A program made the position numbers and the translations under genes. From NCBI GenBank assembly GCA_032716605.1, contig CM064545.1:10509479-10573478 (forward strand): a DNA stretch of 64,000 nt, in the 5' to 3' direction. A model generated the notes under the pieces. It made no database searches and had not been told where the DNA came from. It saw only the letters and a list, made by a program, of their open reading frames with translations. Source of the DNA: Paralithodes platypus. Lineage: Eukaryota > Arthropoda > Malacostraca > Decapoda > Lithodidae. Each line of letters opens with the position of its first letter. The stretch's first letter is position 1. This document shows, piece by piece, positions 44,046 to 54,412 of this stretch.

Positions 44046-45164
44046 TCATCCGTATATGTAATTCTCATTATTATTTTCTCTAATCTCTCTCACTCCTCCT
44101 GTCTGTCTGTCTCTCTGGCTCGCTCGCTTTCCCTCTCTTGTGCCCCCTTTCTCTCTACCTCATCCGTATTATGTATTTCTCATTATTATTTTCTCTAACT
44201 AATCCCTCTATTTCATTTATTTGCTTGTAATATTTCTGTATTATTATATCTTTTTCACTCTGTCTTCAGTTCAGTTTCTGTATTCTCTCTATACGGTGGG
44301 AATGGTATTTCGTATGAGGGATGTGCAGCACAAATATTCAATCTTTCGTTGGTTGTTTGGTTGTTTGCATTACCGTAAGAAATTTACTGAACGCCTGCAA
44401 ATAATACGCTATAAAATGCTTGCAATCAAACTCTCAAGCAATTTCAAGGTCACATGCAATTATAAATGTAGGCTATAGGTACCGACCCAGAGGAAGAGAC
44501 AAGAGAGAGAGAGAGAGTGTCGTGATAATATAACAATGTTACATATGTATCATATATATATGAAAAATAATATATACGGTAGGCCTACATCTGTTCCCCA
44601 CAATCATATAATGCCAAGCACAAATATTCAATCTTTCATTGTTTGTATTACCGTAAGAAATTGACTGAACGCCTGCAAATAATACGCTATAAAATGCTTG
44701 CAATCTCTCTATTTTCTCTAATCTCTCTCACTCCTCCTGTCTCTCTCTCTCTCTCTCTCTCTTGCTCGCTGGCTTTCCCTCTTCCTCATCCGTATTATGT
44801 ATTTCTCATTATTATTTTCTCTAACTAATCCCTCTATTTCATTTATTTGCTTGTAATATTTCTGTATTATTATATCTTTTTCACTCTTTCTTCAGTTCAG
44901 TTTCTGCATTCTCTCTCTCTCTCTCTCTCTGTTTCGCTTGCTTTGCAGGAATTTTGTTTTTGTTTTATATATAATATATAATAATTTACTTATCATTACT
45001 TACTATATCGTATAAACAATAGTAGGTAGCCAACTTACCATAATACCGATACACCAAACCGATCCGCATGCGGTTTTGTTTATCACCTGTTTACTAAAGT
45101 GCCACCATTATCGATTTTCTTGGAGCCGACTCGAGCGGGAGGGTTACCAATTGAAATTAAATCC

Positions 45165-45355
45165 GCTAGCATATATTGTTAGATGTAAGACATGATAAAT
45201 ACCACTAGAAATATGAATTGGCAAAATCCATATAATATCACTTCGAAATTGTTCTGAAATTTCAAAACAAAACCGCTAGTGTAAGTCATTGCTGCTAGAT
45301 CGAAGTAAAGGTCTCTAGATCTAGCGGAAGTCGCTATACGTATTGGCAGTACTGC
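45165..45355. repeat. Short relative of the 19130-19721 tandem units
   Basis: It shares CGCTAG, a TAGATCGAAGTAAA block and CTAGATCTAGCGG with a following GCAGTACTGC, in the same order as the 296-bp units. It is diverged and shorter, consistent with a dispersed small transposon. Confidence 0.5.
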
Positions 45356-46289
45356 ACACTCATTCATTTCATTCATTCATTTTCTATTGAGCTCGTCCTG
45401 GAATCTTTACGACTCTGAATCTTACGATTGCCGACGGCGATACGTTGTTGACATTGTTGTTGATGTTCCAGTGGAGGGATGAACAAAATATTGTCCTTGT
45501 CCAATAATAGCTATTTCATAGTCCCACAGGACTTATTTTGATATATTTATCAAATTTATTGAACGCCTGAAAATAATACGCTATAAAATGCTTGCAATCA
45601 AACTTTCAAGCAATTACAAGGTCACATGTAATTATAAAAAGGTATATTGTAGACCACAATCTTCGCCAAGCTTCATTGTTGCTTGTATTATCGTGAGAAA
45701 TGTACCATACACCCTGGTTATCGTGAGAAATTTACTGAACGCCTGCAAATAATACGCTATAAAATGCTTGCAATCAAACTCTCAAGCAATTTCAATGTCA
45801 CATGCAGTATAGGTAGACCCAGAGAGGAAGACAGACAGAGAGAGAGGGGAGGTCAAAAACATCTGCTAGGTGTGATTTCCCCTGGGAGGGAAGAGATTAG
45901 TTAGGGGCGTGCCCTGGCCTACATCAGACAAAGAGAGTATAAAGGAGTACAAACAAAGAGAGTGAGACAGAGAGAGAGAGAGAGAGAGAGTCGTGATAAT
46001 ATAAAAATGTTACACATGTATCATATAATATATGAACACATAATATATACGGTAGGCCTACATCTGTTCTCCACAATCATATAATGCCAAGCACAAATAT
46101 TCAATCTTTGGTTGTTTGTATTACCGTAAGAAATTTATCGAACGCCTGCAAATAATACGCTATAAAATGCAAAGGAAATTTCTTGTAGAGTGCAATTTTG
46201 AGGACGTAATGTGCTCTGAGAGAGAGCGGAGCGGTGATTAGGAGCATAAATTACCTCAAGACCGCTCGCCACACAGGGAATTCTATAAG

Positions 46290-46530
46290 GAAATTACCGT
46301 ATTTTAGGGTTTTACACTCGTGTTTTACGATCGTTGAAAGACAACCAGTGATCGTAAAAGGATGGTTCGGGTGTCATTGGAAAGCTCAATTTACGCACTT
46401 TCAGGATACATACTTGTATTACGCTCTGAGTCTGGTTCATGCATGAAAAAGAGAACAGAACAACCCCATTTAGGGTAAAAACAAAAACCCGCTTGGCGGC
46501 ACAGTGAAATATACTCCACCAGCCGCTCGT
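46290..46530 (+). repeat. Repeat D, copy 3
   Basis: It contains GGTGTCATTGGAAAGCTCA, ACTTTCAGGATACATACTTG, TATTACGCTCTGAG and ATGCATGAAAAAGAG. These line up with 30245-30450 and, inverted, with 35596-35830. Confidence 0.75.
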
Positions 46531-46591
46531 AAGGTGATAAAATGCTTGCAATCACATTTTCAAGCAATTATAAAATATAAATTGTACTTAC

Positions 46592-46814
46592 CAACACCCA
46601 CACCAGTATGTTTTTCGTCAGGAACGTCTCCAATTTGCTCAAGGGTCTGTCCAATATCAACCACAACATCCACCCCACGCAAATTATGCTTGGGGTGAAA
46701 GCCTATGATTGGGTAATTTTCGTCTTCCGAGTCATCCACACTACCAAAACTCTCACCCAGACCTTCGACGGTTTCATCCAACAGCTTATTAGAAAGTTCT
46801 GAAGAGTTCAGCAT
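46592..46814 (-). CDS. Possible first coding exon of a TTAA-element gene
   Basis: From ATG at 46814 the frame reads MLNSSELSNKLLDETVEGLG, then an acidic SVDDSEDEN block, to about 46592. There GTAAGT (46586-46591 on the minus strand) makes a consensus splice donor. Position about 300 bp inside the right terminus and an acidic N-terminus are as seen in piggyBac-type transposases. No later exon is recognisable, so the gene is incomplete or its remaining exons are lost. It could also be a captured host exon. Confidence 0.4.
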
Positions 46815-47159
46815 GATATCTAGTTTCTGGGTGGTGAGCCGGGCGTGGTTAGTAGGGTGGCGCGACGCACTAGGGATTGGCGGCCACCGAATCGAACACG
46901 GGCAAATCTTGACCTTCCATTATGGCTGCTTGAGGGTCACTTAGTCACGGTCACGCAGTGGGGATGTGTGGGTGGGCCCTTGTAGTACACCGCCTGACCA
47001 CCAAGTTTCGCTTTCCACCTAAATTAGGGCGGGAATACGCCCACGGACTTAAGTCCGACCCCGCCATTTAGTCCAATTTTCTTGTATCGGACTTAAGTCC
47101 GACCCCGCTAAATAAGGGTTAATGGTCTAAGTGGCCATAGCCAAAATGGCTACACTATA

Positions 47160-47297
47160 TTCCTTCTGTACTTTCTCCATGCCCGATAAGATACATGATA
47201 TTTTGATATAAATTATGTGGCACAGCCCTTGTACCCAACACAATACCCTGCGTGCAACCCCGCTCGAACCCCGCACAACGTTGCTTGCAACTTTAAT
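47160..47297. repeat. Dispersed repeat also found at 18110-18243
   Basis: Both copies contain TTCTCCATGCCCGATAAG, a GGCACAGC/GGACACAGC block, CCCAACACAATACCCTGC and ACAACGTTGCTTGCAACTTT. The family is unknown. Confidence 0.8.
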
Positions 47298-48479
47298 TAT
47301 TATTATTACGTATTCTGCGTAATTCAACAGTTGTTTGGAAGTTCATATCCTTTATTTAACGAACTCCCAAATAGTTCAATGTTCCCCTAGCAATTGATTC
47401 TCTGTTCGGGCCGAAATGAGTTCAACACTCAGATAGAATATTATCGTCGACCCACAATAGATTGTTCGTTGGAACTCGCAAGTTCCCGTTACCACCTATT
47501 TGGATACCTGCTATTCAGGTATTGCCTCCTTCCGACTTCGATCCAAAGGCACATTACTAGTCTCCAAATAATATATCAGCCTTACCGGGCCTCAATATGT
47601 CTAATCCAAAGACCAAGGCTTTAATGAATTTGACCGTTATTTACTGTATGTATATGATAAATAGTACCTATCATGTATCTATCATATATCTATGTGCATT
47701 AGTATCTATATATAACACCTCTCTATAATTAATATGTACCATACCATTTACAGGCACTCACCCATAAGAATTGCATCATATAGCCCATATGGCAATTATG
47801 TAAGTTGCTCATTATCCCCGCTAGGGGTATTGTTTAGATATGGCCACGTCTCCACCTTCTACAGGCGTGCCTATCAGTGTATCCAACTCTCTCCTCTAAT
47901 AAGAACTACTTTAAGTTTTACCAGTGTTTAACTTATCCCACCAATAAGATAAGTACACTGTGGACCTGCATAGCAACCAGGACTACCCCTCAACATGGCA
48001 CAGTGTGTATATACGGAGTTATAAGAGTTGATTTTAAAACCTCCATCTTCCTTCAAACCAAGCCAGCAACTTTGAAGTGACTACCCCGGATTTTACCTTG
48101 GAATGCAGTGTTCAGTGCCCCCTGGATGTACAACGTGATCAGTGAAGTGTTGTGCATTACTAGTGCAATGTTTTGTGAGCATTTATTATGTGTGTATGCC
48201 TGGGTAAACATATCATGAGCGTTGGCCCACATTGGGAAGCGAGAGCGTGAAGCAGCACACCCTCCCCTCACCACGGCCAGAGCAACACTAAGGAAGCCCG
48301 GGAGTGAACACACATACGCACGCATACACTGGGACCGTTGCACACACAGTCACATGCACGCACTAGTTACCAGCAACTTTTATGAGCAAGAACCCTGTTA
48401 TTTCCCAGAAAAATTGTTCCAGTGGGGGTTTCTTTCTGTTTATGTTATCTACCTGTCTGTCTGTTACCCAACCAAGATA
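47298..48479. other. Probable 5' region of gypsy element 3; LTR not proven
   Basis: No motif-bearing frame occurs before the Gag start at 48480. The stretch should hold the 5' LTR and leader of the downstream element. The matching 3' LTR lies outside the window, so its limits cannot be set. Confidence 0.4.
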
Positions 48480-49716
48480 ATGTCAGACCAGGAAAATGAT
48501 CAAGCACGACTATCTCCGACACATCCACCCCACCTCTCTCCTCACCCCCCAACTACTCCCTCAGCTCCCTCTGGGGCAGATTTCCTACAGTTTATCAAGT
48601 ATCTGGAGGAATCTAGGAAGCATGATGAGCTAGTGAGAAGAGAGGCTGATGACCTAAGGAGACAAGAGGATGCTATCAGAAGAGAAGAGGAGAATGCTAA
48701 ATTCCAGGCTTTAATTCAACTGTTGGCCCCTTCCAAAAACCCAGCATCAACAAGTTTCCTCTTCAAACCCTTCAGCACCTCCCCCACCACATAAGGCTAC
48801 AGTCCAGACCCCTCCACCACTGAAAGCCGACGCCACCTTTCAGATGTTTCGTGAGTGGAGACGACGCTGGGATGACTACGCAGTAATGGTGGACCTCTCC
48901 ATATTACCTCCGGCAAAGCAAATGATCCAGCTTCGCATGTGTCTTACCCTTGAGATGCAGCGCATCTTAGAACACACCCTTCAGATCGCCCCTTCCACTG
49001 ACAAGACTGTTGATAAGGTGTTGGATGCCCTGCAGATTCACATCAAGGGACTTAGGAATGAGGCACTTCGTCGACGAGAGCTGTTAAGTTGCACACAGCT
49101 TGAAGGAGAGTCATTTGCAGAGTGTTTTGTCCGCCTGAAACAAATTTCAGAGGAAGTTGATGTGTGCCCTGGAAATTCGTCTGTCTGCGAGGAAACACAG
49201 CTCAAGATGGTGATCCTTATGGGTATCAGAGACAAGGAGCTGGTATAGAAGCTCATCTCCCTTGACTCCAAGTCATCACTACAGGACATTGTGACTACAT
49301 GCCGTTCATATGAGGCCGCTCGATCTGCGACCGCAGCCATTAGTGCTCCTTCTGACCAGTTGAGAGCCATCTCTTCCTACAAAAAAGACAAGAAAGCTTT
49401 GGAAAACAGCAGGACTCCACCTATCAAGACCTCTTCGAAGCCAGCTGATTTTTGCAAGTGTTGTGCTCGCCAGCATGGGTCGGACAAGTGTCCAGCTGCC
49501 CAGAGCACCTGCAACGGCTGTGGACGATAGGGCCACTGGTCATGGACAGTTAAGTGCCCCGCCAGTAAGGCCCAATGCCGCCTCTGTAGCCGTGTTGGGC
49601 ATTATGACAAGTGTCAGGCGACGAAGAAGAAGGAAAAACACTGCGGCAGTTCTCCAAGCTACAGCGGTGCCTCCTCCGACAAGTCTCATGAGGCGAGGAA
49701 CACCAACTGTCGTCGT
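48480..49716 (+). pseudogene. Gypsy 3 Gag with two amber stops and a frameshift
   Basis: ATG at 48480 opens a Pro-rich N-terminus, then a coiled-coil-like stretch of charged residues (ESRKHDELVRREADDLRRQE). A one-base shift near 48785 moves the frame. The capsid-like domain (MFREWRRRWDDYAVMVDL) follows, and zinc fingers CKCCARQHGSDKC and CRLCSRVGHYDKC are at about 49453-49617. TAG stops at 49246-49248 and 49528-49530 sit where sense codons, most simply CAG, are expected. The copy is inactive but little diverged. Confidence 0.85.
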
Positions 49717-50840
49717 GTGGGATCAACTTCCTCTGCTGACAAGACACCACAGCCCATCATCGTCACCCTTTCGTACGGTGATGTCAAATCCTGCCTACAG
49801 ATGCTACCAGACACAGGTGCTGACGTTACGGTGATTGGCCAGCGACACCTCGATGGTCTGGGTATCCATAGGAGCAGCCTGCATGCCCCTTCACCTACTA
49901 TGACGCTTACGGCGGATGGCTCCCAGATGGCACCTGCTCTAGGTGCGTTCCAGGCAACCCTCACCCTAGGCAAGAGATCGTGTCCCACCCTGATTCAAGT
50001 ACACGACGGTGTCCAGACTTCTCTGCTTTCTTACGGCCATTGCAGGGAGTTAGCTATCATCTCTCCTGACTTTCCTAAGCCCATTTTGGAGATCATACAC
50101 GTCAACAGGTGCGAGGCTACACCTCTTTCAGCCTCCACGTCACCTTCGGCCGCTAAGGATTACTTCCTGAAGGAGTTCAGCGATGTGTTGGTATCCAAAG
50201 ATGACCTGAAGACAACGCCCCTCAAGCCTATGGTGGGTCCACCTATGAGGATTCATCTTAAGGAGGGAGCTGTGCCCTTCGCCATCCACACTCCACGACA
50301 GATTCCCTTTGCCTTTAGGGATCAGGTCAAGCAAGAGTTGGAGTCCATGGTGGCCCAAGGTATCATCAAACCTGCCGGAGACGACCCTTCAGATTGGTGC
50401 CATCCCCTCGTCGTTGTTGCTAAGGACGGCACAGGAGTGCGCATCACCGTCGACCTCTCTAAACTCAACAAGCAAGTATCCCGCCCAGCCCACCCTTCGC
50501 CTACACCCTTCGCAGCAGTTCGCAGTGTCGACCCAGCGGCTCGCTACTTCACCACCGCAGACGCTCTCTGTGGTTACTGGCAAATGGAGCTGGCTGAGGA
50601 GGATCAGCATCTGACCACCTTCATCACACCATATGGGCGCTTCACACATTGCAGAGTACCCATGGGATTCGCAGCTACAGGCGACGCCTTCTGTTATCGA
50701 GGTGACACGGCCCTCCAAGGTGTCCAGAGGTGCGTCAAGGTCTTGGATGACGTCCTGCTCTCCGATGAAGACTATGAGTCGCACCTTGACCGTATCCACG
50801 ACGTGCTCACCAGGTGCCGCAAGTTCGGAATTACCCTTAA
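49717..50840 (+). pseudogene. Gypsy 3 protease and RT, truncated by insertion
   Basis: Protease: LPDTGADVTVIG at about 49802. The RT lead-in is KDYFLKEFSDVL, then WCHPLVVVAKDGTGVRITVD, LSKLNKQV, YFTTADALCGYWQM (first catalytic Asp), FTHCRVPMGFAATGDAFCYR and the KVLDDVLLSDED active site (about 50742). The open frame runs on past 50840 only because the transposon and the LTR of element 2 happen to lack stops; residues after GITLN are not gypsy sequence. Confidence 0.9.
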
Positions 50841-50925
50841 CCCGCTGGATCCCAGCGACGCACGTGTTGCGTCGGCAATGTTCGATCACCAGAACCCAGC
50901 GACGCGCCTGGCGCGTCCGGCATAT

Positions 50926-52784
50926 TGTTACGACCTGGCACTCGGGTACACAAGGGCTCTCAATCAGGACTCTAATACGGCTCGCTGCCACAACGGAAAC
51001 ACACGATCCCAACCCCTGAGTACTGCCAGCCGAACAAAAAACACCAATACCCTCCAGAGTTCAATCTGCTATAACGGGGTATACAAGAACTCGGTACTAG
51101 TGTTCAACAACAGACTAATAAAGAGACAGGAATTCTCTAGTCTGGTCAACAATCAAACAAAGAAGTAAGAAACAACAACACCAAAGAATAGTGTTGGCCG
51201 AAGCCGAAGTAATCCACCCTTGACTAAGAACTTAAGAAGTCCTCCACCCTCTACTTCGGATCGGCACTATTACGTTACGTTAATTAATAGTCCTTAAGCA
51301 TCGAGCAAGGAATCTTCTGAAAAAAGTTAGATGCTTCTCGGATGCTCGTAAGAAGTACGTATCGGATTTTGAACAGTAATTCAATAAGAAAAACACTGGC
51401 AATTAAATACTATTACAGGTTTAAATTGGCATAAGAATAATTAAAAGAATATGCAATAGTAAATGGCAAACATTAAAAAGAAGTACTCCGCAAATGCAAC
51501 GGCAATAGCCTACTCGGATTGTGCTCGTGGGCCACTAATCACTAAAGTAGCCAAGCTTGCAACACATGAAATCAATAGTGCATAAACAATATCATACATA
51601 AGGAAAGCTTCAATACTATTCTGTATCTACTAATCGAGTAAAGTCTAGCTGGGGTACTGTGGGCAAAAGGTAGCAGTGACTGAGCAAAACGGCTCGTAGC
51701 CTAGCGAAGTCCTCACAACTGTTTAAAGTATTACGTTAAAACTAACAAGTGCACTTTGAGAAATCCAGATCCCTTGTATCTGGTTTTCTCCCGGCTCCTT
51801 GACAAAGTAAAAACAAACTGTTAATAAAATACAGGGTGGTTAGGCTCTTGCCCTCACGCACTGTAAATTATTAACTCAACACAGTCAGCCGCGAAGACAA
51901 CCTAGGCTTCACTGAACCGAAACGAGTATGCAGGTTTATAGCTCAACCACTGCATCAAACAACAACTCGTAACACAGAAAAGCCTTACCCCAGTCTAGCA
52001 TTACCTAGACTAGCAGAAAACAGGAATAATAATAATAACACACAGGGAAATGCATATACAAGTGCAACAAACATAAATCAATCCTATTCTAAGTTAACCC
52101 TTCCAAAATAGGCTATCTAATAGGCAAATATCTCGTGAGAACTCAAGCGATAATACGTTGGCTGACTAGCTCTGCACCAACGGGACCATGGAAGTTAAAA
52201 AAGGGTAGGGAAAAGAGGAGATAAGAATGTAAGGTAGTAGAGAAAGTTCACATCAGTCAGAAGAATATATATAGTTAGCAAGGGAAATGAGAAGTCGCTC
52301 TGCCTAATGAGTTCTGATCAAAAAATGGCTAGACTTCCCTTTTTATACTCGGCCCTCTAGTGAGCCCAACGTGAACTACTAAGGACCGCCCACTGACAAT
52401 CATTACGTAATTTCTCTCTCTCCTCTGGGATAGACAAAGGCTTTCCTAGCACTGAGGGAGGGGGGAGGGGGGGGGGAGTGCTAGTGAGTTAGGCCCACCT
52501 CCCGCATGGCGCACCCACTGACCCCCAACTGTGGCTGCCGCTTCTCCCATCATTACAAATAAGTTTTACACACAATACTTATAACTAATGATATAAAATA
52601 GAACTCGTTGACTCAGATGAAAACAAAATACATATTCATATTACTTATAGTACAACGGCTCACATGAACTAAGTTAGGAAACTCTACATAGACTACAGCC
52701 CAAGTTCCTGCCCTGACGATCCTAGCGAGAGTGGGGCATGACTAGGCGTTCTGTACAGCATGCTCACACTGGACATGCGTCACA
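50926..52784 (-). repeat. 3' LTR of element 2 (1859 bp)
   Basis: On the plus strand it runs TGTTACGACCTGG to GACATGCGTCACA. It matches 58503-60360 almost base for base. Differences I noticed are a few homopolymer lengths and one C/A change near 52691. Confidence 0.96.
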
Positions 52785-52794
52785 CCTCCCCCAA
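52785..52794 (-). promoter_or_regulatory. Polypurine tract of element 2
   Basis: On the minus strand TTGGGGGAGG lies directly against the 3' LTR, the position needed for plus-strand priming. Confidence 0.8.
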
Positions 52795-53183
52795 GATTTT
52801 ACTTGCTCAACCCTGAGCTAAAATCTGACAAACACAGAACCCCATCAAGCCCCTCACACCCAGCGACCCAGCGACCGCATGGCACTAAAACAAAGCTGAG
52901 TTTATCACCAAAACGCATCTTATTATTAACCAAAAATTCACATTTTATACAACAATAGCAAAAAGACACAATATCATGCTCCCAGAGCGAGCTTACAGCA
53001 GCTCAGCCGTTTGATAGTTTGTGGACTACTCAAACTCTATAGGCTATGACAAACTTATACGATTACCTATATCAAAAGAAAGAGTTTTTTTTATATGATT
53101 TTTATATTTTAATATGTTTTTTCCCGGCTGCACTATAAGGGCAGCCTATTTTCCTCCACTCAAACCCACACACCTGTGATAGC
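52795..53183. other. Element 2 3' untranslated region
   Basis: Non-coding sequence between the RNase H stop and the polypurine tract. Confidence 0.75.
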
Positions 53184-54389
53184 CTACGACTGATCATCCA
53201 CCCTTGATAAACAATCCGCGATCACATTGTCACATCCAGCAATATGACGGATGTCCAGGTTATACTCCTGCAACATCAAAGACCACCTGGTCAGTCTCAT
53301 ATTGTGATTGTGAAATTGATTCAGGAATCTCAAAGGGTGATGATCAGTGTAGATAACCACGACTGGGCCATAGGCTGGAACATACACCTCGAAGTGCCTG
53401 AGCGACAGCACAATCGCCAGTAATTCCTTTTCTATTGTAGAATAGTTCTTTTGTGCAGCATTGAACTTCTTAGAAAAGAAACTTACTGGGTGTTCCACAC
53501 CTTCATTGTCTGTCTGTAGCAAGACGGCACCAGCCCCTACACCACTAGCATCTGTTGCCAGCTGAAAAGGCCTGTTAAAGTCTGGGGCCCTGAGTATCGG
53601 GTGAGTACATAGCAAATGTTTCACCAAAGTGAAAGCCTTTTCACACTCAGGTGCCCACAAAAACTTTTTGTCTTTAGATAACAAATCTGTGAGAGGTGCC
53701 AACACCGTTGAGTAACCTTTTATGAAGCGTCTGTAGTAGCCTATCATACCCAAGAATCTCATAATCTGCTTCTTGGTTGTTGGGTGCGGAAATTTATTGA
53801 TAGCCTGTACCTTGTTCTGAGGAGGGCACACCTGTCCCCTTCCCACTACAAACCCAAGGTACTGCACAGTGGCTTTTACGAAGTCACACTTTGCCAAATT
53901 TACTACCAGACCTGCTTCACTAAGTTTCCGGAACAAGGTCTCAAGGTGCTCACAATGGCTCTCAAAGTCGTCATCATAAATGATTACATCGTCCAAATAT
54001 ACGGTGCAATTTGGAATGTCCTTTACAATTTCATTCATCAGGTTCTGAAACGTTGCTGGTGCATTCTTAAGCCCGTAAGGCATAACATTGCACCGGTAGG
54101 TACTCCCGTCCACAACAAAACCACATACCTCTTTAGCACGCTCGGACAAAGGTACTTGCCAGTAACCTTTTACTAAATCTACTTTAGACAAAAAACGAGC
54201 ATTACCAATTTTGTCAACACTATCATCAACCCGAGGAAGAGGATATGGGTTAGTTGGAGTCAAACCGTTTAACCTACGGAAATCAATACAAAAGCGTACC
54301 TTGCCATCTGGCTTAGGCTGCAGTGTTACAGGGGAAGTCCACTTAACTGTGCCTTTCTCTATCAACCCTCTACCGAGCATATACTCCAA
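53184..54389 (-). CDS. pol: Element 2 reverse transcriptase and RNase H
   Basis: Open for 401 codons from a Met inside the RT (MEYMLGRGLIEKG). The true RT start lies upstream in the preceding frame. RT blocks: FCIDFRRLNGLTPTNPYPLP, FLSKVDLVKGYWQV with its catalytic Asp, MPYGLKNAPATF, and YLDDVIIYDDD at about residue 130. FLGMIGYYRRFI begins the connection. RNase H: LATDASGVGAGAVLLQ, ELLAIVLSLRHFEVY, YTDHHPLRFLNQ and HIAGCDNVIADCLSR at the end. All expected catalytic Asp/Glu residues are present. A one-base loss beside a G run at 54417-54421 separates this frame from the upstream ORF. Confidence 0.93.
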   Translation of the reverse strand: MEYMLGRGLIEKGTVKWTSPVTLQPKPDGKVRFCIDFRRLNGLTPTNPYPLPRVDDSVDKIGNARFLSKVDLVKGYWQVPLSERAKEVCGFVVDGSTYRCNVMPYGLKNAPATFQNLMNEIVKDIPNCTVYLDDVIIYDDDFESHCEHLETLFRKLSEAGLVVNLAKCDFVKATVQYLGFVVGRGQVCPPQNKVQAINKFPHPTTKKQIMRFLGMIGYYRRFIKGYSTVLAPLTDLLSKDKKFLWAPECEKAFTLVKHLLCTHPILRAPDFNRPFQLATDASGVGAGAVLLQTDNEGVEHPVSFFSKKFNAAQKNYSTIEKELLAIVLSLRHFEVYVPAYGPVVVIYTDHHPLRFLNQFHNHNMRLTRWSLMLQEYNLDIRHIAGCDNVIADCLSRVDDQS

Positions 54390-54412
54390 CTCATCCCTCA
54401 GAGCTGGTAGTT

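Larger units (their letters stand above)
44370..46590. repeat. Dispersed internal repeat, about six copies
   Basis: A block with CGCCTGCAAATAATACGCTA and TAAAATGCTTGCAATC, often followed by CTCAAGCAATT and GTCACATG, occurs near 44390, 44665, 45563, 45740, 46143 and (partly) 46540. Most copies carry a GTAAGAAATTTACTGAA or similar lead. The last copy sits just downstream of the splice donor of the minus-strand exon, which suggests the unit is amplified intron or subterminal sequence. Confidence 0.8.
43554..47118. mobile_element. TTAA-flanked element with 15-bp inverted termini
   Basis: TTAA at 43550-43553 and 47119-47122 directly flank CCCTTATTTAGCGGG on the left and its exact inverse complement on the right. 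The 3565-bp interior holds CT/TGTC microsatellites, about six copies of an internal repeat, a copy of repeat D, and a minus-strand frame with a splice donor near the right end. The termini match the 477-bp insertion in element 1, so the two probably share a transposase source. Some of the interior may be secondary insertions. Confidence 0.72.
48480..50840 (+). mobile_element. Ty3/gypsy retrotransposon 3, 5' portion, cut by piggyBac
   Basis: Gag, two CCHC-type fingers, protease and RT follow in order on the plus strand. The RT stops at GITLN exactly at TTAA (50837-50840), where a piggyBac terminus begins. The missing RT end, RNase H, integrase and 3' LTR should lie beyond the window if they survive. 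Confidence 0.88.

Noticed and set aside
43723..44198. Ser/Leu-rich membrane-like proteins
   Set aside because: Produced by CT and TGTC microsatellites read in three frames.
49717..51168. A single 483-codon gene
   Set aside because: Only the first 374 or so codons are gypsy; the frame runs on by chance through a piggyBac end and an LTR.
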